Positions 17,263 through 27,188 of a stretch of 64,000 nt of DNA are shown piece after piece. Source of the DNA: Burkholderiaceae bacterium 16 (lineage in GTDB: Bacteria > Pseudomonadota > Gammaproteobacteria > Burkholderiales > Burkholderiaceae); the NCBI GenBank assembly GCA_000955785.1, contig JYOD01000084.1:1-64000 (forward strand), in the 5' to 3' direction. Under the pieces are notes generated by a model. It worked only from the letters and a program-made list of their open reading frames with translations. It did not search any database and was not told the DNA's origin. How positions within the stretch are numbered: the first letter of the stretch is position 1; each line of letters opens with the position of its first letter. A program made the translations under genes and the position numbers.

Positions 17263-17354
17263 GCTGCCCACTCCATGTCCGTTAGATCGCTCGGATACCG
17301 TTTTGTCTTGGCCGCCATACTTGCCTGCCGCTCTCGATGTTCTTCTTTCCACAT
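17262..17354 (-). mobile_element. IS5-family transposase fragment (N-terminus only)
   Basis: The reverse strand from 17318 encodes MAAKTKRYPSDLTDMEWA, the hallmark N-terminus of IS5-family (DUF4096-type) transposases. Homology stops within about 18 residues and runs directly into GGDEF-domain sequence. No catalytic part and no inverted repeat were recognised. It marks the left edge of the accessory region and a deletion at this point. Confidence 0.75.
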
Positions 17355-17509
17355 CCGAACGTTAGACAGGTCTGCGGCGAATCTTCAACCTGGCTTTAAG
17401 GGACGACACCGATAAGAGGGATGTAGTGGAATCTAGACATGAACTCGTCCGCTGTCCGATGGTCGTTGGGCAGTTTTACGCAAGAATATTGGCAGTTTTA
17501 GCGCAGTAG

Positions 17510-17542
17510 CAGGTCTGGCTTGGTGTGCGCAAGCCAGACCTG
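17510..17542 (-). terminator. Hairpin downstream of the DHA2 transporter gene
   Basis: A perfect 12-bp stem, CAGGTCTGGCTT against AAGCCAGACCTG, with a nine-base loop lies 11 bases beyond the stop of the MFS gene on the reverse strand. It has no T tract. It may end transcription or protect the 3' end. Confidence 0.6.
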
Positions 17543-17552
17543 GTGTTGAAGG

Positions 17553-19157
17553 TTAGGCGTTGGAGCCCAGCTCTTCAGTTGCCGATGCACTGGCTTGCTG
17601 CGGTGTGCGCGAGAGGAAGCCAAATACCGCGACGGCAGACAGCACGGTGATGACAGTCAGCACATGCAGCAGCATGCGGAACGCGTCTCCGTAGCCAGCC
17701 ACGAGCAACTGATGACTGACTTGAGGCAGCGCTTCGGCAGCGTGCGCCAAGTCGCCGGTGGCCAGCCGTTGCGCGGCTTCGCTCAGCTTTCCGGCCGTCG
17801 AACCAGCTTCCGCAAGCACCGCACTCAGGCTCACCTGGGCTATGGCAGCCAGGACTGCGCTCACCGTCGCAAGGGCGATCCCCTCGCCTGCCACGCGCGT
17901 CGTATTGAAGATACCTGTCGCCATCCCAGCACGTTCCTTAGGCACCACGCTCACTGCGAGACCATCCATCAGGCCCCACGGCATACCTGCGCCGATACCA
18001 ATCAACAGCATCGGGGGCACCACTGCAAAGCCGGCTGCGCCCACGTCGATCTGGCTGAACCAGTGCAGACCCACTGCGGCGATGAGAAAGCCGATGCCCG
18101 AGAGCACACCTGCGGAGACCCACCGCGTAAGCGTGGCGACCAGAACGGGGACAACCAGCATCGGTGCCGATAGCGCAATCATGAGAACGCCGGCATCGAT
18201 CTCGCTCATGCCTTCAATGCCGATAAAGCGCAACGGCAGCATCACCACGAGCACGATATAGCTGTAGCAGGTGCCAATGGGCAGCATCTGAACACCGACA
18301 AATCGCGGGATGCGGAACAGGCTCAGGTCGAGCATGGGGCGCGCCGAGCGAGATTCGACGTAGATGAAAATGGCGAGCATCAGCGCCGAAGCTGCCAATG
18401 AACTCGCGACAAGCGCGCTGAACCAGCCACTCTCAGGTGCCTGGATGACGGCAAATGTGAACAGGACCAGCGTGGCGGTGAACGAGATGGTGCCGGGCCA
18501 ATCCAGCCCCTGCGCGTTGGGGTCGCGAGTCTCTCGCATACGCGGCACGCCGAACAACATGGCCGCCGCGCCAATCAGGGCCGTCGACAGGAACACCGAC
18601 GGCCAACCAAACGCGTCGATCAGCACGCCACCCAAGAGCGGACCGAATGCGAGGCCGATGCCGAAGCTCGTGCCCAGCATGCTGAATGCACGCGTGCGTG
18701 CGTGGCCTTCGAATTCCTGAGCCAGCGCAGCGCTTCCGCCGGACAGTGCTGCAGCTGCAGCGACGCCCTGGACGGCACGCAGGATATCGAGCCAGGCGAC
18801 CGACGGCGCAGCAGCGAGTGCCAGCGACGTCAGCACGAAGAAGCCGATGCCGATGCTGAACAGGCGCTTGCGCCCATAGACGTCAGCCAGCGCGCCGGCC
18901 GCCATCAGCAGGCTGCCAAAGCTAAGCATGAACGCGTTGGTGATCCAGGTCAGCGAGACAGCGCTGCCGCCGAGATCGCGACCGATGGCGGGCGTGGAAA
19001 CCGCACCGCCGGTGAAGCTAAGCGGCAGCACGATTGCCGCCATGCAGACCGCTAGCAAGATGAGAGGTTTGCCGCGCTCGGAAGCGTGACTGTCAGTTGA
19101 AGAGTCTGGCGAATTCATGGGCGAATTGGATAATGGATTGGATGCCGTCAACGACAT
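17553..19157 (-). CDS. DHA2 family MFS drug/metabolite exporter
   Basis: 534 residues with about 14 hydrophobic segments, the EmrB/QacA layout. MFS motif A appears as GALADVYGRKRLF in loop 2-3, and the family motif C region is near GIGLAFGPLLGGVLI. The hydrophilic N-terminus (SNSPMNSPDSSTDSHASE) may begin at the second Met (19118) instead. An extra loop near residues 440-465 precedes the last helices. It probably exports a toxic organic compound by proton antiport. A copy of the island's repeated palindrome (19342-19364) lies 185 bases upstream. Confidence 0.88.
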   Translation of the reverse strand: MSLTASNPLSNSPMNSPDSSTDSHASERGKPLILLAVCMAAIVLPLSFTGGAVSTPAIGRDLGGSAVSLTWITNAFMLSFGSLLMAAGALADVYGRKRLFSIGIGFFVLTSLALAAAPSVAWLDILRAVQGVAAAAALSGGSAALAQEFEGHARTRAFSMLGTSFGIGLAFGPLLGGVLIDAFGWPSVFLSTALIGAAAMLFGVPRMRETRDPNAQGLDWPGTISFTATLVLFTFAVIQAPESGWFSALVASSLAASALMLAIFIYVESRSARPMLDLSLFRIPRFVGVQMLPIGTCYSYIVLVVMLPLRFIGIEGMSEIDAGVLMIALSAPMLVVPVLVATLTRWVSAGVLSGIGFLIAAVGLHWFSQIDVGAAGFAVVPPMLLIGIGAGMPWGLMDGLAVSVVPKERAGMATGIFNTTRVAGEGIALATVSAVLAAIAQVSLSAVLAEAGSTAGKLSEAAQRLATGDLAHAAEALPQVSHQLLVAGYGDAFRMLLHVLTVITVLSAVAVFGFLSRTPQQASASATEELGSNA

Positions 19158-19341
19158 CGAAATGCTCGGACCTGGCTGCGATCCGCCAACGGCGGCTCGG
19201 CGCAGAATCCAACGTTAAGTACTTCGCGGGACGGAAATTGCGCGTGCGGCTCACCGCAGCGATCGGCCGCATGCCGGCGGCGTAGGAAGATAGAAATGTA
19301 GCGTTTGACTCCTCCTCGATAAAGGCTTCGAATGGCGACGC

Positions 19342-19364
19342 ACCGTATCTCGTGTAGAGACAAT
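19342..19364. promoter_or_regulatory. Island palindrome, copy 1 (weak left arm)
   Basis: ACCGTATC-N7-GAGACAAT. The right arm is identical to that of the copy at 27099. The left arm keeps GTATC only. It lies upstream of the DHA2 exporter in the 253-base gap 19158-19410, which otherwise shows nothing clear. Confidence 0.45.
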
Positions 19365-19410
19365 CGCGGACGGGCTGCCAGGACTTGCTACCAGGGCTAG
19401 GCGCCCTCCT

Positions 19411-19890
19411 CTACGGCGACCGGCCGAGCGCCGCAGCAATCTTGTCGCCGAACAGCACCAGGACGACGCCGCTAAAGATCACGAGTACACCTGCCGTGCG
19501 CATGACGGTCATCGGCCGCGGAACGGCAGCCGCGAGACCATGCTGGTCAATGAGCATTGCAGCGAGAAACTGGCCAAAGATGAATAGAGAGACAGTGTTG
19601 ACGCTGCCGAGGCGAGGCGAGGCAAGCAGGCTCCCGCATATCGCGACAGCGCCGAGCACCCCGCCGCTGAGCCGCCACGAGGGTTGCGCGAGCAGCGACC
19701 CCATCGTCGACGAGAGGTTGCCTCGCGCAAAGGCGACACCCGCAAGCGCGAGGGAACCGATTGCAAACGAGACCAACGCTGCCATCAGCCGGTCCCCTCC
19801 GAGTCCTGCGGCCAGACGCCCGTTGACCCACGTCTCCAGAGACGCAGCGGCGCCCCCGGCTAGTGGGGCAATAATCAGGAGTGGTGTCAT
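19411..19890 (-). CDS. DMT-superfamily transporter (YdcZ/DUF606 type)
   Basis: 159 residues, five hydrophobic segments. This is half the size of EamA transporters and matches the DUF606/YdcZ family, whose members often work as pairs or homodimers. Typical signs are an N-terminal helix with a conserved Asn in ETWVNGRL, the middle SLFIFGQFLAAMLIDQHGL, and the closing helix GVVLVLFGDKIAAAL. The function in this family is poorly known. It is transcribed in the same direction as the exporter 253 bases away, but a separate promoter is likely. Confidence 0.8.
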   Translation of the reverse strand: MTPLLIIAPLAGGAAASLETWVNGRLAAGLGGDRLMAALVSFAIGSLALAGVAFARGNLSSTMGSLLAQPSWRLSGGVLGAVAICGSLLASPRLGSVNTVSLFIFGQFLAAMLIDQHGLAAAVPRPMTVMRTAGVLVIFSGVVLVLFGDKIAAALGRSP

Positions 19891-20067
19891 TGGCGTTGTG
19901 CTTTCTGAAGTGGCTTCGAATATGTCGACCGGCGAATGCCCGATGTGTTCACACCATCGTCAGCAACTGCGCGACTTGGCCTGTTAGCCAGCCGCAACTA
20001 ACGCAAAGAACTATCCACCCGGCGATGATAATCACCGAATCTTTGAGACTCATTTCAACTCCAAACA

Positions 20068-20592
20068 TCAAGTTTGTGCGGAAGGACGAAAGCCTTCCAT
20101 GCACGAGGTCATTTCATCGCGACGCACCCATTGGCGAACCATCAGCGCAAGGGTCCTTGCTGCGTTCCCTGGATGCCGAAGACACTCCCGAACCTGTTCG
20201 CTGCGCGCGATGCCGGTAATGCACCAGGTGCAGAAGGGCTCGCAGTTGTTTCTCAACAAGCTGTAGCGCCGTTCGCCGATCCGGGACCGCGCTCTCGCCA
20301 GCGCCATCTGCCCGCGGTACTGAGCACCCATGTCATCGCCGACCCGCACCGCCTTCCCCGAGGAGAAGCCTTCAAGCGACACCTCCTCAACCGGACCAGG
20401 CCTGCGCGAACGGGTGAATCCGGCGTAGTGAATGACGTTGCCGTTACCCGAATAGATTCCGTGGTGAACGTAGCCATTCCGCTCGCTGAGGAGATGCGCT
20501 CCGAGCGCAAACCGCTCAGCCGACATCGACAGCCCCGATGACGGTTTTTCGTCTTGAGGTGCAGCGAATGCTGTTTCGGTGAGTGGGCGCAT
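20068..20592 (-). CDS. LRAT/NlpC-P60-fold acyltransferase-like protein
   Basis: 174 residues. A lecithin-retinol-acyltransferase-like domain is clear: GAHLLSERNGYVHHGIYSG (first His of the active site in HHGIY) and SLLRNNCEPFCTWC (catalytic Cys in the NCE motif), with VIHYAGF between. Members of this papain-like fold transfer acyl groups or cut amide bonds; bacterial members are mostly uncharacterised. No signal peptide is visible. The start is either 20592 or the Met at 20526, which would begin right at the domain. A perfect copy of the island palindrome lies 131 bases upstream. Confidence 0.78.
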   Translation of the reverse strand: MRPLTETAFAAPQDEKPSSGLSMSAERFALGAHLLSERNGYVHHGIYSGNGNVIHYAGFTRSRRPGPVEEVSLEGFSSGKAVRVGDDMGAQYRGQMALARARSRIGERRYSLLRNNCEPFCTWCITGIARSEQVRECLRHPGNAARTLALMVRQWVRRDEMTSCMEGFRPSAQT

Positions 20593-20722
20593 GGCTTTTG
20601 AGCGGTGAGGCTTGCGACACTCCGACCGAGGTCTGCTTCGGCCGGAGGGGTAACCGTGTCAACCACGGTGAAGGCATTATGGTTGCCAACCAGTGGTTGA
20701 TAAATGCTCGTTGCGGCGTTTC

Positions 20723-20745
20723 TTTGTCTCAAGAACGGAGACAAA
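20723..20745. promoter_or_regulatory. Island palindrome, copy 2 (perfect)
   Basis: TTTGTCTC-N7-GAGACAAA, with perfect 8-base arms. It is in the 359-base gap 20593-20951, upstream of the LRAT-like gene and beyond the end of the efflux operon. No open frame in this gap looks real. Confidence 0.7.
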
Positions 20746-20951
20746 TCAACGGGAGTTTGTTTTGTGCCGCCTGCGTACTGTCGTAGCGGGGCTCGTCCAG
20801 ACGCTGGCCGAGGTAGCGAGCACGCGATGACATGAAGTCGCCACGCAGGCGCGGGCGCTGCGTGGCGAATGAAGTTTCCAAGGGGGCGCTCGGCCCCCAA
20901 GGTCAAGGCTTCTCATCCCGGTCAGGAAGTTGAAGCCATTTGTTTAAGCGG

Positions 20952-22499
20952 TCACTGTTTCACGGCGCCGGCATCCTTCGCTTTTTGAGGCTCGGCCATC
21001 GCGACGGCCTGTGCGTCACCCCAACCACCACCCAACGCACGGATCAGGTTCACCGTGGCTGCGGCCTGCACGCTCTGCAACTGGACCGCTGCACGTTTCG
21101 TCTGCAGCGCGGTGCGCTCGGCGTCGATGACATCGAGGAAGTTGATCGCGCCCTCGGTGTACTGCGTCCGCGAGATGTCCGCGGCGCGCGTGGCGGACTG
21201 GACCGCTTCGGCCTGGGTCTGCGTCTGCCCTTCCAGGATGCGCAGGTCCGACAAGCCGTCCTCCACCTCGCGGAATGCGGTCAAGACCTGCTGGCGGTAC
21301 TTCGCCACGTCTTCTTCGTATGCCGCCCTCGCGTTCTCCAGGTTGGCGGTACGGCGGCCACCGTCGAACAGCGGGATGTTCAGCGAGGTGCCGGCAAGCG
21401 GCCCGAGCAGGAACGCACGGCTGCTCCACTTGAACAGGTCGCCCAACGTGGCCGACTCGAATCCACCCACGCCCGTGATGGTGAGCGACGGGAAGAATGC
21501 TGCCTTCGCAATGCCGATCCGCGAGTTCGCGGAAGCCATCGCACGTTCAGCGGCGGCGATGTCGGGACGACGTTCGAGCAGCGACGACGGCAACCCTGCC
21601 GGAATACGCAGGTTGACCGCCTGGATCGGCGTCGCGGGCATCGAGAACTCAGCCGGCGTCTTGCCAAGCAAGACGGCCAGGCTATGTTCGGACGCCGCGC
21701 GCAGGCGCTGCACTGACATCGAGTCCGAACGTGCGGTGGCGAGCTCCGCCTTGGCACGCGCCACGTCCAGCTCGCCGATGTCACCCTCATCGAAACGACG
21801 TTGGACCAGCTTGAGCGCCTGTTCACGCAGGTTCACCGTATTGGCGAACACCTCGGCTTCGGCATCGAGACCGCGCAGCGTGAAGTAGTTCTGCGCCACG
21901 TCAGCCTGCAGCGCGAGCTGCATCGAGCGGAACAGCGCCTCGCTCTGCTGCATGCCCGCCTTGGCTGCATCCACCGACGATGCCACGCGACCGAACAGGT
22001 CGACCTCGTACGAGGCACTGGCCTGCGCGCGCCACAACGTTTGCTGCGGGACCGTGGTGCCGTCAGGCTGGCGCAGCGACGCGCCGGACACCTGCTGGCG
22101 CGTCGGGCCAAAGCCCGCGTCGAGCGTGGGGAACAGGCCAGCACGTGCGGCCTGGTTCAACGCCCTCGCCTCCTTCAGCCGCGCGGCGGCGGCAGCCAAG
22201 TTCTGGTTGGCTTCAAGCGCCTGTTGTTCCAGCGCATTGAGCTTGTCATCGCCGAAGATGGTCCACCATTCGCCGCGCGAGAGTTCCTCGGACGGCTTCG
22301 CGGTCTGCCATGTGCCGACCTCGGCCGGCTTCAGCGCGGTCTGCGTCCATTCCGCAGGCGCTTCCTTGAAGCTGGCGCCAGCGCCGTCAGGCACTGCAGG
22401 CTTGTTGTAGGTCGGCGCCAGCGAGCAGCCAGCGAGAACGAGCAGGGACGCCAGCAACATCGAGCCCTTGCTCAGCCATTGGGTCATAGGTGAGTTCAT
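20952..22499 (-). CDS. RND efflux outer-membrane factor (OprM/OprN-like lipoprotein)
   Basis: 515 residues. The start at 22499 follows AAGGAGATCATC and gives a signal peptide ending in the lipobox LAGCSLAPTY. The two repeated coiled-coil/beta-barrel halves of the TolC fold are visible (SYEVDLFGRVASSVDAAK and PLFDGGRRTANLENARAAY). The protein forms the trimeric exit duct for the pump encoded just upstream; 23 bases separate it from the permease stop. Closest in style to OprN/OpcM/OprC of MexEF-type pumps. Confidence 0.93.
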   Translation of the reverse strand: MNSPMTQWLSKGSMLLASLLVLAGCSLAPTYNKPAVPDGAGASFKEAPAEWTQTALKPAEVGTWQTAKPSEELSRGEWWTIFGDDKLNALEQQALEANQNLAAAAARLKEARALNQAARAGLFPTLDAGFGPTRQQVSGASLRQPDGTTVPQQTLWRAQASASYEVDLFGRVASSVDAAKAGMQQSEALFRSMQLALQADVAQNYFTLRGLDAEAEVFANTVNLREQALKLVQRRFDEGDIGELDVARAKAELATARSDSMSVQRLRAASEHSLAVLLGKTPAEFSMPATPIQAVNLRIPAGLPSSLLERRPDIAAAERAMASANSRIGIAKAAFFPSLTITGVGGFESATLGDLFKWSSRAFLLGPLAGTSLNIPLFDGGRRTANLENARAAYEEDVAKYRQQVLTAFREVEDGLSDLRILEGQTQTQAEAVQSATRAADISRTQYTEGAINFLDVIDAERTALQTKRAAVQLQSVQAAATVNLIRALGGGWGDAQAVAMAEPQKAKDAGAVKQ

Positions 22500-22522
22500 G
22501 ATGATCTCCTTGGTTTCCCTGT

Positions 22523-25500
22523 TCATTCAGCCGATGCCGCCTTGACAACGTGCACCGGGTGCTCGGCGTGCAACGGCTCGGTATGCGTGTGATGCTTGTC
22601 GACAATCGGCTTGCTACCGGCCATCTTGCGCAGCGCCACGTAGAACACCGGCGTCAGCAGCAGGCCAAACAGCGTCACGCCCAACATGCCGAAGAACACC
22701 GCGATACCCATGGCACGGCGCATCTCCGAGCCGGCACCCGTAGACATCACCAGCGGAATCACACCCATGATGAAAGCGAACGACGTCATCAGGATCGGGC
22801 GCAGACGCAGCCGGCTCGCCTCGATGGCAGCCTGCATGATCGTGCGGCCCTGCATTTCCAGCTCGCGAGCGAACTCGACAATCAGGATGGCGTTCTTCGC
22901 CGATAACCCCACCAGCACCATCAAGCCAATTTGCGTGAAGATGTTGTTGTCGCCATTGGTCAGCCACACCCCCAGCAGCGCCGACAGAATACTCATCGGC
23001 ACGATCAGGATGATGGCCAGCGGCAGCGTCAGGCTCTCGTACATGGCGGCCAGCACCAGGAACACCAGCAGAACGCTGATGGGGAACACCCACATGGCGG
23101 CGTTGCCGGCCAGAATTTGCTGATACGTCAGATCAGTCCACTCCATACGGATCCCGCGCGGCAGGGTTTCGGCGGCAATGCGCTCGATGGCGGCCTTGGC
23201 CTGGCCCGACGAGTAGCCGGGTGCCGGACCGCCGTTGATGTCGGCAGCCGTGAAGCCGTTGTAGCGCACCACCATTTCCGGGCCGTAGGTCGGCGTAACC
23301 TTCACTAGCGACGACAGCGGCACCATCTCACCGGCAGTGTTCCGTGTCTTGAGCTGCAGGATGTCGGCGGCCGTGGCGCGGAACTGCTGGTCAGCCTGCG
23401 CACGCACCTGGTAGACGCGACCGAACTTGTTGAAGTCGTTCACATACAGCGAGCCGAGGTAAATCTGCATGGTGTCGAACACGTCGGTCACCGGCACGCC
23501 GAGCTGCTTGGCCTTGACGCGGTCCAGGTCCACGTCGAGCTGCGGCACGTTGATCTGGTAACTCGTGAACATCGGGCCCAGTTCTGGCGCCTTGGAGGCT
23601 GCCTTGATGAATGCCTGCGTCGCCTCGTTGAGCGCTTCGTAGCCGAGTGCGCCACGGTCTTCAAGCTGGAGCTTGAAACCACCCAACGTACCCAGGCCCG
23701 ACACCGGCGGCGGCGGGAAGGTGGCGATCTGCGCGCCCTTGATCTCAGCGAATTTGGCGTTCAGCGCGGCAGCAATCTCCGCAGCCGATTCACCCGGGCC
23801 ACGTTCCTTCGACGGCTTCAGCACCGGGAACACCAGGCCCGCGCTCGACGAGTTGGTCAGGCCGTTCACGGACAGACCCGGGAACATCGGTGCGTGGACC
23901 ACGCCCGGCTGCTTCAGTACGATTTCACCCATCTGGCGCACCACTTCTTCGGTGCGGTCCAGCGATGCGCCGGCCGGCAGTTGTGCGATGCTGACCAGAT
24001 AGTCCTTGTCCTGCGCCGGCACGAAGCCGCCCGGCACCATCTTGCCCATCAGCAACGCCAGGCCCAGCAGCAGGCCGTAGAGCACGAACATGATGAGCTT
24101 GCGTTGGATCACACCGCCCACGCCCTTGCCATACGATTCCGAACCGCGGTGGAAGACCTTATTGAATCCGTTGAAGAACGGGCCGAGGATGCGGTCCATC
24201 ACGCGGGTCAGACGGTCCTTCGGTGCGTGGTGGTCCTTGAGCAGCAGCGCAGCCAGGGCCGGCGACAGCGTCAGCGAGTTGAACGCCGAGATCACCGTCG
24301 AGATGGCAATGGTCATCGCGAACTGCTGGTAGAACTGACCGGTCAGACCCGACATAGAGGCCAGCGGCACGAACACGGCCACCAGGGTCAGCGCGATGGC
24401 GATAATCGGCCCACTCACTTCCTGCATGGCCTTGTACGTCGCGGCACGCGGCGACAACCCTTCCGAGATATTGCGCTCGACGTTTTCCACCACCACGATG
24501 GCGTCATCGACCACGATACCGATGGCCAGCACCATGCCGAACAGCGACAACGCGTTGATGGTGTATCCGAATGCGTGCATCAGCGTGAACGTGCCGATGA
24601 TGGAAACGGGTACAGCAAGCAGCGGAATCAGCGAAGCACGCCAGGTCTGCAGGAAGATGATGACCACGAGTACGACAAGCGCGATTGCTTCGAATAGCGT
24701 GTGGACCACGGCGTCGATACTTTCCTGCACAAAGCGCGTCGGGTCGTAGACGATTTCGGCCTTCACGCCGTCGGGCATGTCCTTCTGCAGCTCGGCCACG
24801 ATGGCGCGCACGTCATCCGAAATCTGCAGCGAGTTCGCACCCGGCTGCTGGAAGATAACGATTTGTACTGCATCCTTGTTGTCGAGCATTGCACGCAGCG
24901 CGTATTCCGACGACGACAGCTCGATGCGCGCTACGTCCGACAGGCGCACCACACCGCCTTCGGGCGTGGTCTTGAGGATGATCCCTCGGAACTGCTCTTC
25001 CGTCTTCAGGCGCCCCTGGGCATTGACGCTCAGTTGCATCGGCACGTTCGATGCCATCGGCGAGGCACCGATGATACCGGCCGCCACCTGCACGTTCTGT
25101 TCGCGAATCGCCTTGACCACGTCGGTGGCCGTCATGTTCTGGCGAGCCACCTTCTGCGGATCGAGCCAGACACGCATCGAGTAGTCACCGGCACCCCAGA
25201 GCGCGACCTCGCCGACGCCGGGCACGCGGGCGAGCCGGTCCTTGACGTTGATGAGCGCGTAATTGCGCAGGTAGGTCAGGTCGTATTTGCCGTTAGGCGA
25301 CACGATGTTCACACCCATGGTCAGCGTGGGCGACGACTTGACCGTAGTCACGCCCAGGCGCTGCACGTCTTCAGGAAGACGCGGCATGGCCTGGTTCACG
25401 CGGTTCTGCACGAGCTGCGCGGCCTTGTCCGGATCGGTGCCGAGCTTGAACGTGACCGTGGTGGTCATGTTGCCGTCGCTGTTCGCCTGCGACTGCATGT

Positions 25501-25735
25501 ACAGCATGTCCTCGACGCCGTTGATCTTCTCTTCGAGCGGCGAGGCTACGGTTTCTGCGATGACCTTCGGATTCGCGCCTGGATACTGCGCGCGCACCAC
25601 CACCGAGGGCGGCGCGACTTCCGGGTATTCGGCGGTGGGCAGCTTGAACAGCGAAATCACGCCGCCAAGCAGGATAATCACCGACAGCACGCCCGCAAAA
25701 ATGGGCCGGTCGATGAAGAACTTAGAGATGTTCAT
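22523..25735 (-). CDS. RND efflux permease (MexF/CeoB/BpeF-like, HAE1 family)
   Basis: 1070 residues, full length for the AcrB family. The N-terminus is typical (MNISKFFIDRPIFAGVLSV), two large periplasmic loops separate 12 transmembrane helices, and the proton-relay acidic pair is in GIVVDDAIVVVENVER (helix 4). The second-half repeat carries NAILIVEFARELEMQG. It exports diverse antibiotics and organic compounds from the periplasm and inner leaflet using proton flow. A good ribosome-binding site (GGGAG) precedes the ATG, 23 bases after the adaptor stop. Regulation by a LysR protein is usual in this subgroup. Confidence 0.95.
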   Translation of the reverse strand: MNISKFFIDRPIFAGVLSVIILLGGVISLFKLPTAEYPEVAPPSVVVRAQYPGANPKVIAETVASPLEEKINGVEDMLYMQSQANSDGNMTTTVTFKLGTDPDKAAQLVQNRVNQAMPRLPEDVQRLGVTTVKSSPTLTMGVNIVSPNGKYDLTYLRNYALINVKDRLARVPGVGEVALWGAGDYSMRVWLDPQKVARQNMTATDVVKAIREQNVQVAAGIIGASPMASNVPMQLSVNAQGRLKTEEQFRGIILKTTPEGGVVRLSDVARIELSSSEYALRAMLDNKDAVQIVIFQQPGANSLQISDDVRAIVAELQKDMPDGVKAEIVYDPTRFVQESIDAVVHTLFEAIALVVLVVIIFLQTWRASLIPLLAVPVSIIGTFTLMHAFGYTINALSLFGMVLAIGIVVDDAIVVVENVERNISEGLSPRAATYKAMQEVSGPIIAIALTLVAVFVPLASMSGLTGQFYQQFAMTIAISTVISAFNSLTLSPALAALLLKDHHAPKDRLTRVMDRILGPFFNGFNKVFHRGSESYGKGVGGVIQRKLIMFVLYGLLLGLALLMGKMVPGGFVPAQDKDYLVSIAQLPAGASLDRTEEVVRQMGEIVLKQPGVVHAPMFPGLSVNGLTNSSSAGLVFPVLKPSKERGPGESAAEIAAALNAKFAEIKGAQIATFPPPPVSGLGTLGGFKLQLEDRGALGYEALNEATQAFIKAASKAPELGPMFTSYQINVPQLDVDLDRVKAKQLGVPVTDVFDTMQIYLGSLYVNDFNKFGRVYQVRAQADQQFRATAADILQLKTRNTAGEMVPLSSLVKVTPTYGPEMVVRYNGFTAADINGGPAPGYSSGQAKAAIERIAAETLPRGIRMEWTDLTYQQILAGNAAMWVFPISVLLVFLVLAAMYESLTLPLAIILIVPMSILSALLGVWLTNGDNNIFTQIGLMVLVGLSAKNAILIVEFARELEMQGRTIMQAAIEASRLRLRPILMTSFAFIMGVIPLVMSTGAGSEMRRAMGIAVFFGMLGVTLFGLLLTPVFYVALRKMAGSKPIVDKHHTHTEPLHAEHPVHVVKAASAE

Positions 25736-25758
25736 GATGTAACTCCCGTTGACCGGTA

Positions 25759-26940
25759 TCAGGCGGCCGACTTGGCCCTGCCTGCGCTCACCATGTCGAC
25801 GCTGCGCGCCTTGACGGTGTCGTTGGGGCGCACGCGCTGGATGCCGTTGACGACGATGCGCTCTCCTGGCTTGAGGCCGCTTGCCACGATACGCAGTCCG
25901 TCATGGAGCGCGCCGAGCGTGACTTCGCGGTATTGCACGCGACTGTTGGCATCGACCACGAGTACGTATTTCTTGGCCTGGTCGGTACCGATGGCGGCGT
26001 CGTCGACCATCACCGCAGGGTGGGCCTGGCCGCCGCCTACCTTGACGCGGGCGTAGAGGCCCGGCACCAGCGCGCCGTCGGCGTTGTCGATGCGGGCCCG
26101 CACACGGATGGTTCCGGATGTGGTGTCGAGATGGTTGTCGACCGAGACGATGACGCCCTTGCGCGAGTAACCCGTTTCGTCGGCCAGGCCCAGTTCGACC
26201 GGCATCGGTGAATTGGCGCCACGACGCAGCGAGCGCAGGTAGGTCTGCTCGTCGGCATCGAACGAGGCGTAGATCGGCGAAACCGATACCAGGGTCGTCA
26301 GCAGCGGTGCACCGGCACCGACGGACACGATGTTGCCGACGGTGAGCTCGGCGCGCGACACGCGGCCCGCCACCGGCGCCACGACATCGGTGTACGAGAG
26401 GTTCACCTTGGCGGCTTCCAGTGCGGCACGGGCGGCCTTGACGCTAGCCGACGCTTCACGCGCGGCATTGTGCTTCTCGTCGAAGTCGCGGCGCGCGATG
26501 GCATTGCTTTCGATCAGGCGGTCGGCACGCGCCGCGTCGCTCGTGGTGTAGCTCGCGCGCGCTTCGGCGGCGGCCAATTGCGCGGCGGCGCGGTCGACTT
26601 CGGCCTGATAGGGGCGCGGGTCGATGGTGAACAGCGAATCGCCCTTCTTGACGAGTTGGCCGTCCTTGAACTGGACTGCCACGATCTTGCCAGGCACCAG
26701 CGGACGTATCTCGACCTTGTCGATGGCCTCGAGCCGGCCTGAGTAATCCTGCCATTCCACGATGGATTGGCTGATCACGGTGGCCACGTCGACGTCAATG
26801 GCCGGCGCGGCAGGCGCAGGCGACGCAGCCGTGGCGCTCGCTACGGGACCGTCACTGCCGTGAGTGAGCGCCAGGCCCGTCACACCCACGACAAACAGAA
26901 TGCCTACTGCCATCGAGAGTTTCTTGCGATTGGTAATCAT
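25759..26940 (-). CDS. RND efflux periplasmic adaptor (MexE/CeoA/BpeE-like)
   Basis: 393 residues. A single N-terminal hydrophobic anchor (SMAVGILFVVGVTGLAL) is followed by a lipoyl half (PLVPGKIVAVQFKDGQLVKK), an alpha-helical hairpin (about 105-170), the second lipoyl half (APVAGRVSRAELTVGNIV) and beta-barrel/membrane-proximal domains. It links the permease and the outer-membrane duct. It is the first gene of the efflux trio. The island palindrome at 27099-27121 lies about 160 bases upstream, between it and the hydrolase gene. Confidence 0.94.
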   Translation of the reverse strand: MITNRKKLSMAVGILFVVGVTGLALTHGSDGPVASATAASPAPAAPAIDVDVATVISQSIVEWQDYSGRLEAIDKVEIRPLVPGKIVAVQFKDGQLVKKGDSLFTIDPRPYQAEVDRAAAQLAAAEARASYTTSDAARADRLIESNAIARRDFDEKHNAAREASASVKAARAALEAAKVNLSYTDVVAPVAGRVSRAELTVGNIVSVGAGAPLLTTLVSVSPIYASFDADEQTYLRSLRRGANSPMPVELGLADETGYSRKGVIVSVDNHLDTTSGTIRVRARIDNADGALVPGLYARVKVGGGQAHPAVMVDDAAIGTDQAKKYVLVVDANSRVQYREVTLGALHDGLRIVASGLKPGERIVVNGIQRVRPNDTVKARSVDMVSAGRAKSAA

Positions 26941-27098
26941 GATTCAGAATCCTTTTCCGTCTTAAATCGTTTCAAAGCAAATCGGGTACTGCGGTCCAGG
27001 AGCTCCATCCATTCGGTGCGTCTCGCGGGTGTGGCTCTAAGCTTGGGAACCAGTATTGACCGCGCAATACCGTCGATAAAGGCCCGTTTTTTGGTCAC

Positions 27099-27121
27099 TT
27101 TGTATCTTGCATGGAGACAAT
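27099..27121. promoter_or_regulatory. Island palindrome, copy 3
   Basis: TTTGTATC-N7-GAGACAAT, one mismatch from the consensus in the left arm, in the 248-base gap between the hydrolase stop and the adaptor start. It suggests that the efflux trio has its own regulated promoter in addition to any read-through from the hydrolase gene. Confidence 0.65.
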
Positions 27122-27188
27122 GTGAAAAAGGGTGCCTGGGCGCGTTTTTTTGTATAGCCAGGCAGTTACCCCGGGTGCGCCGCAGAGC

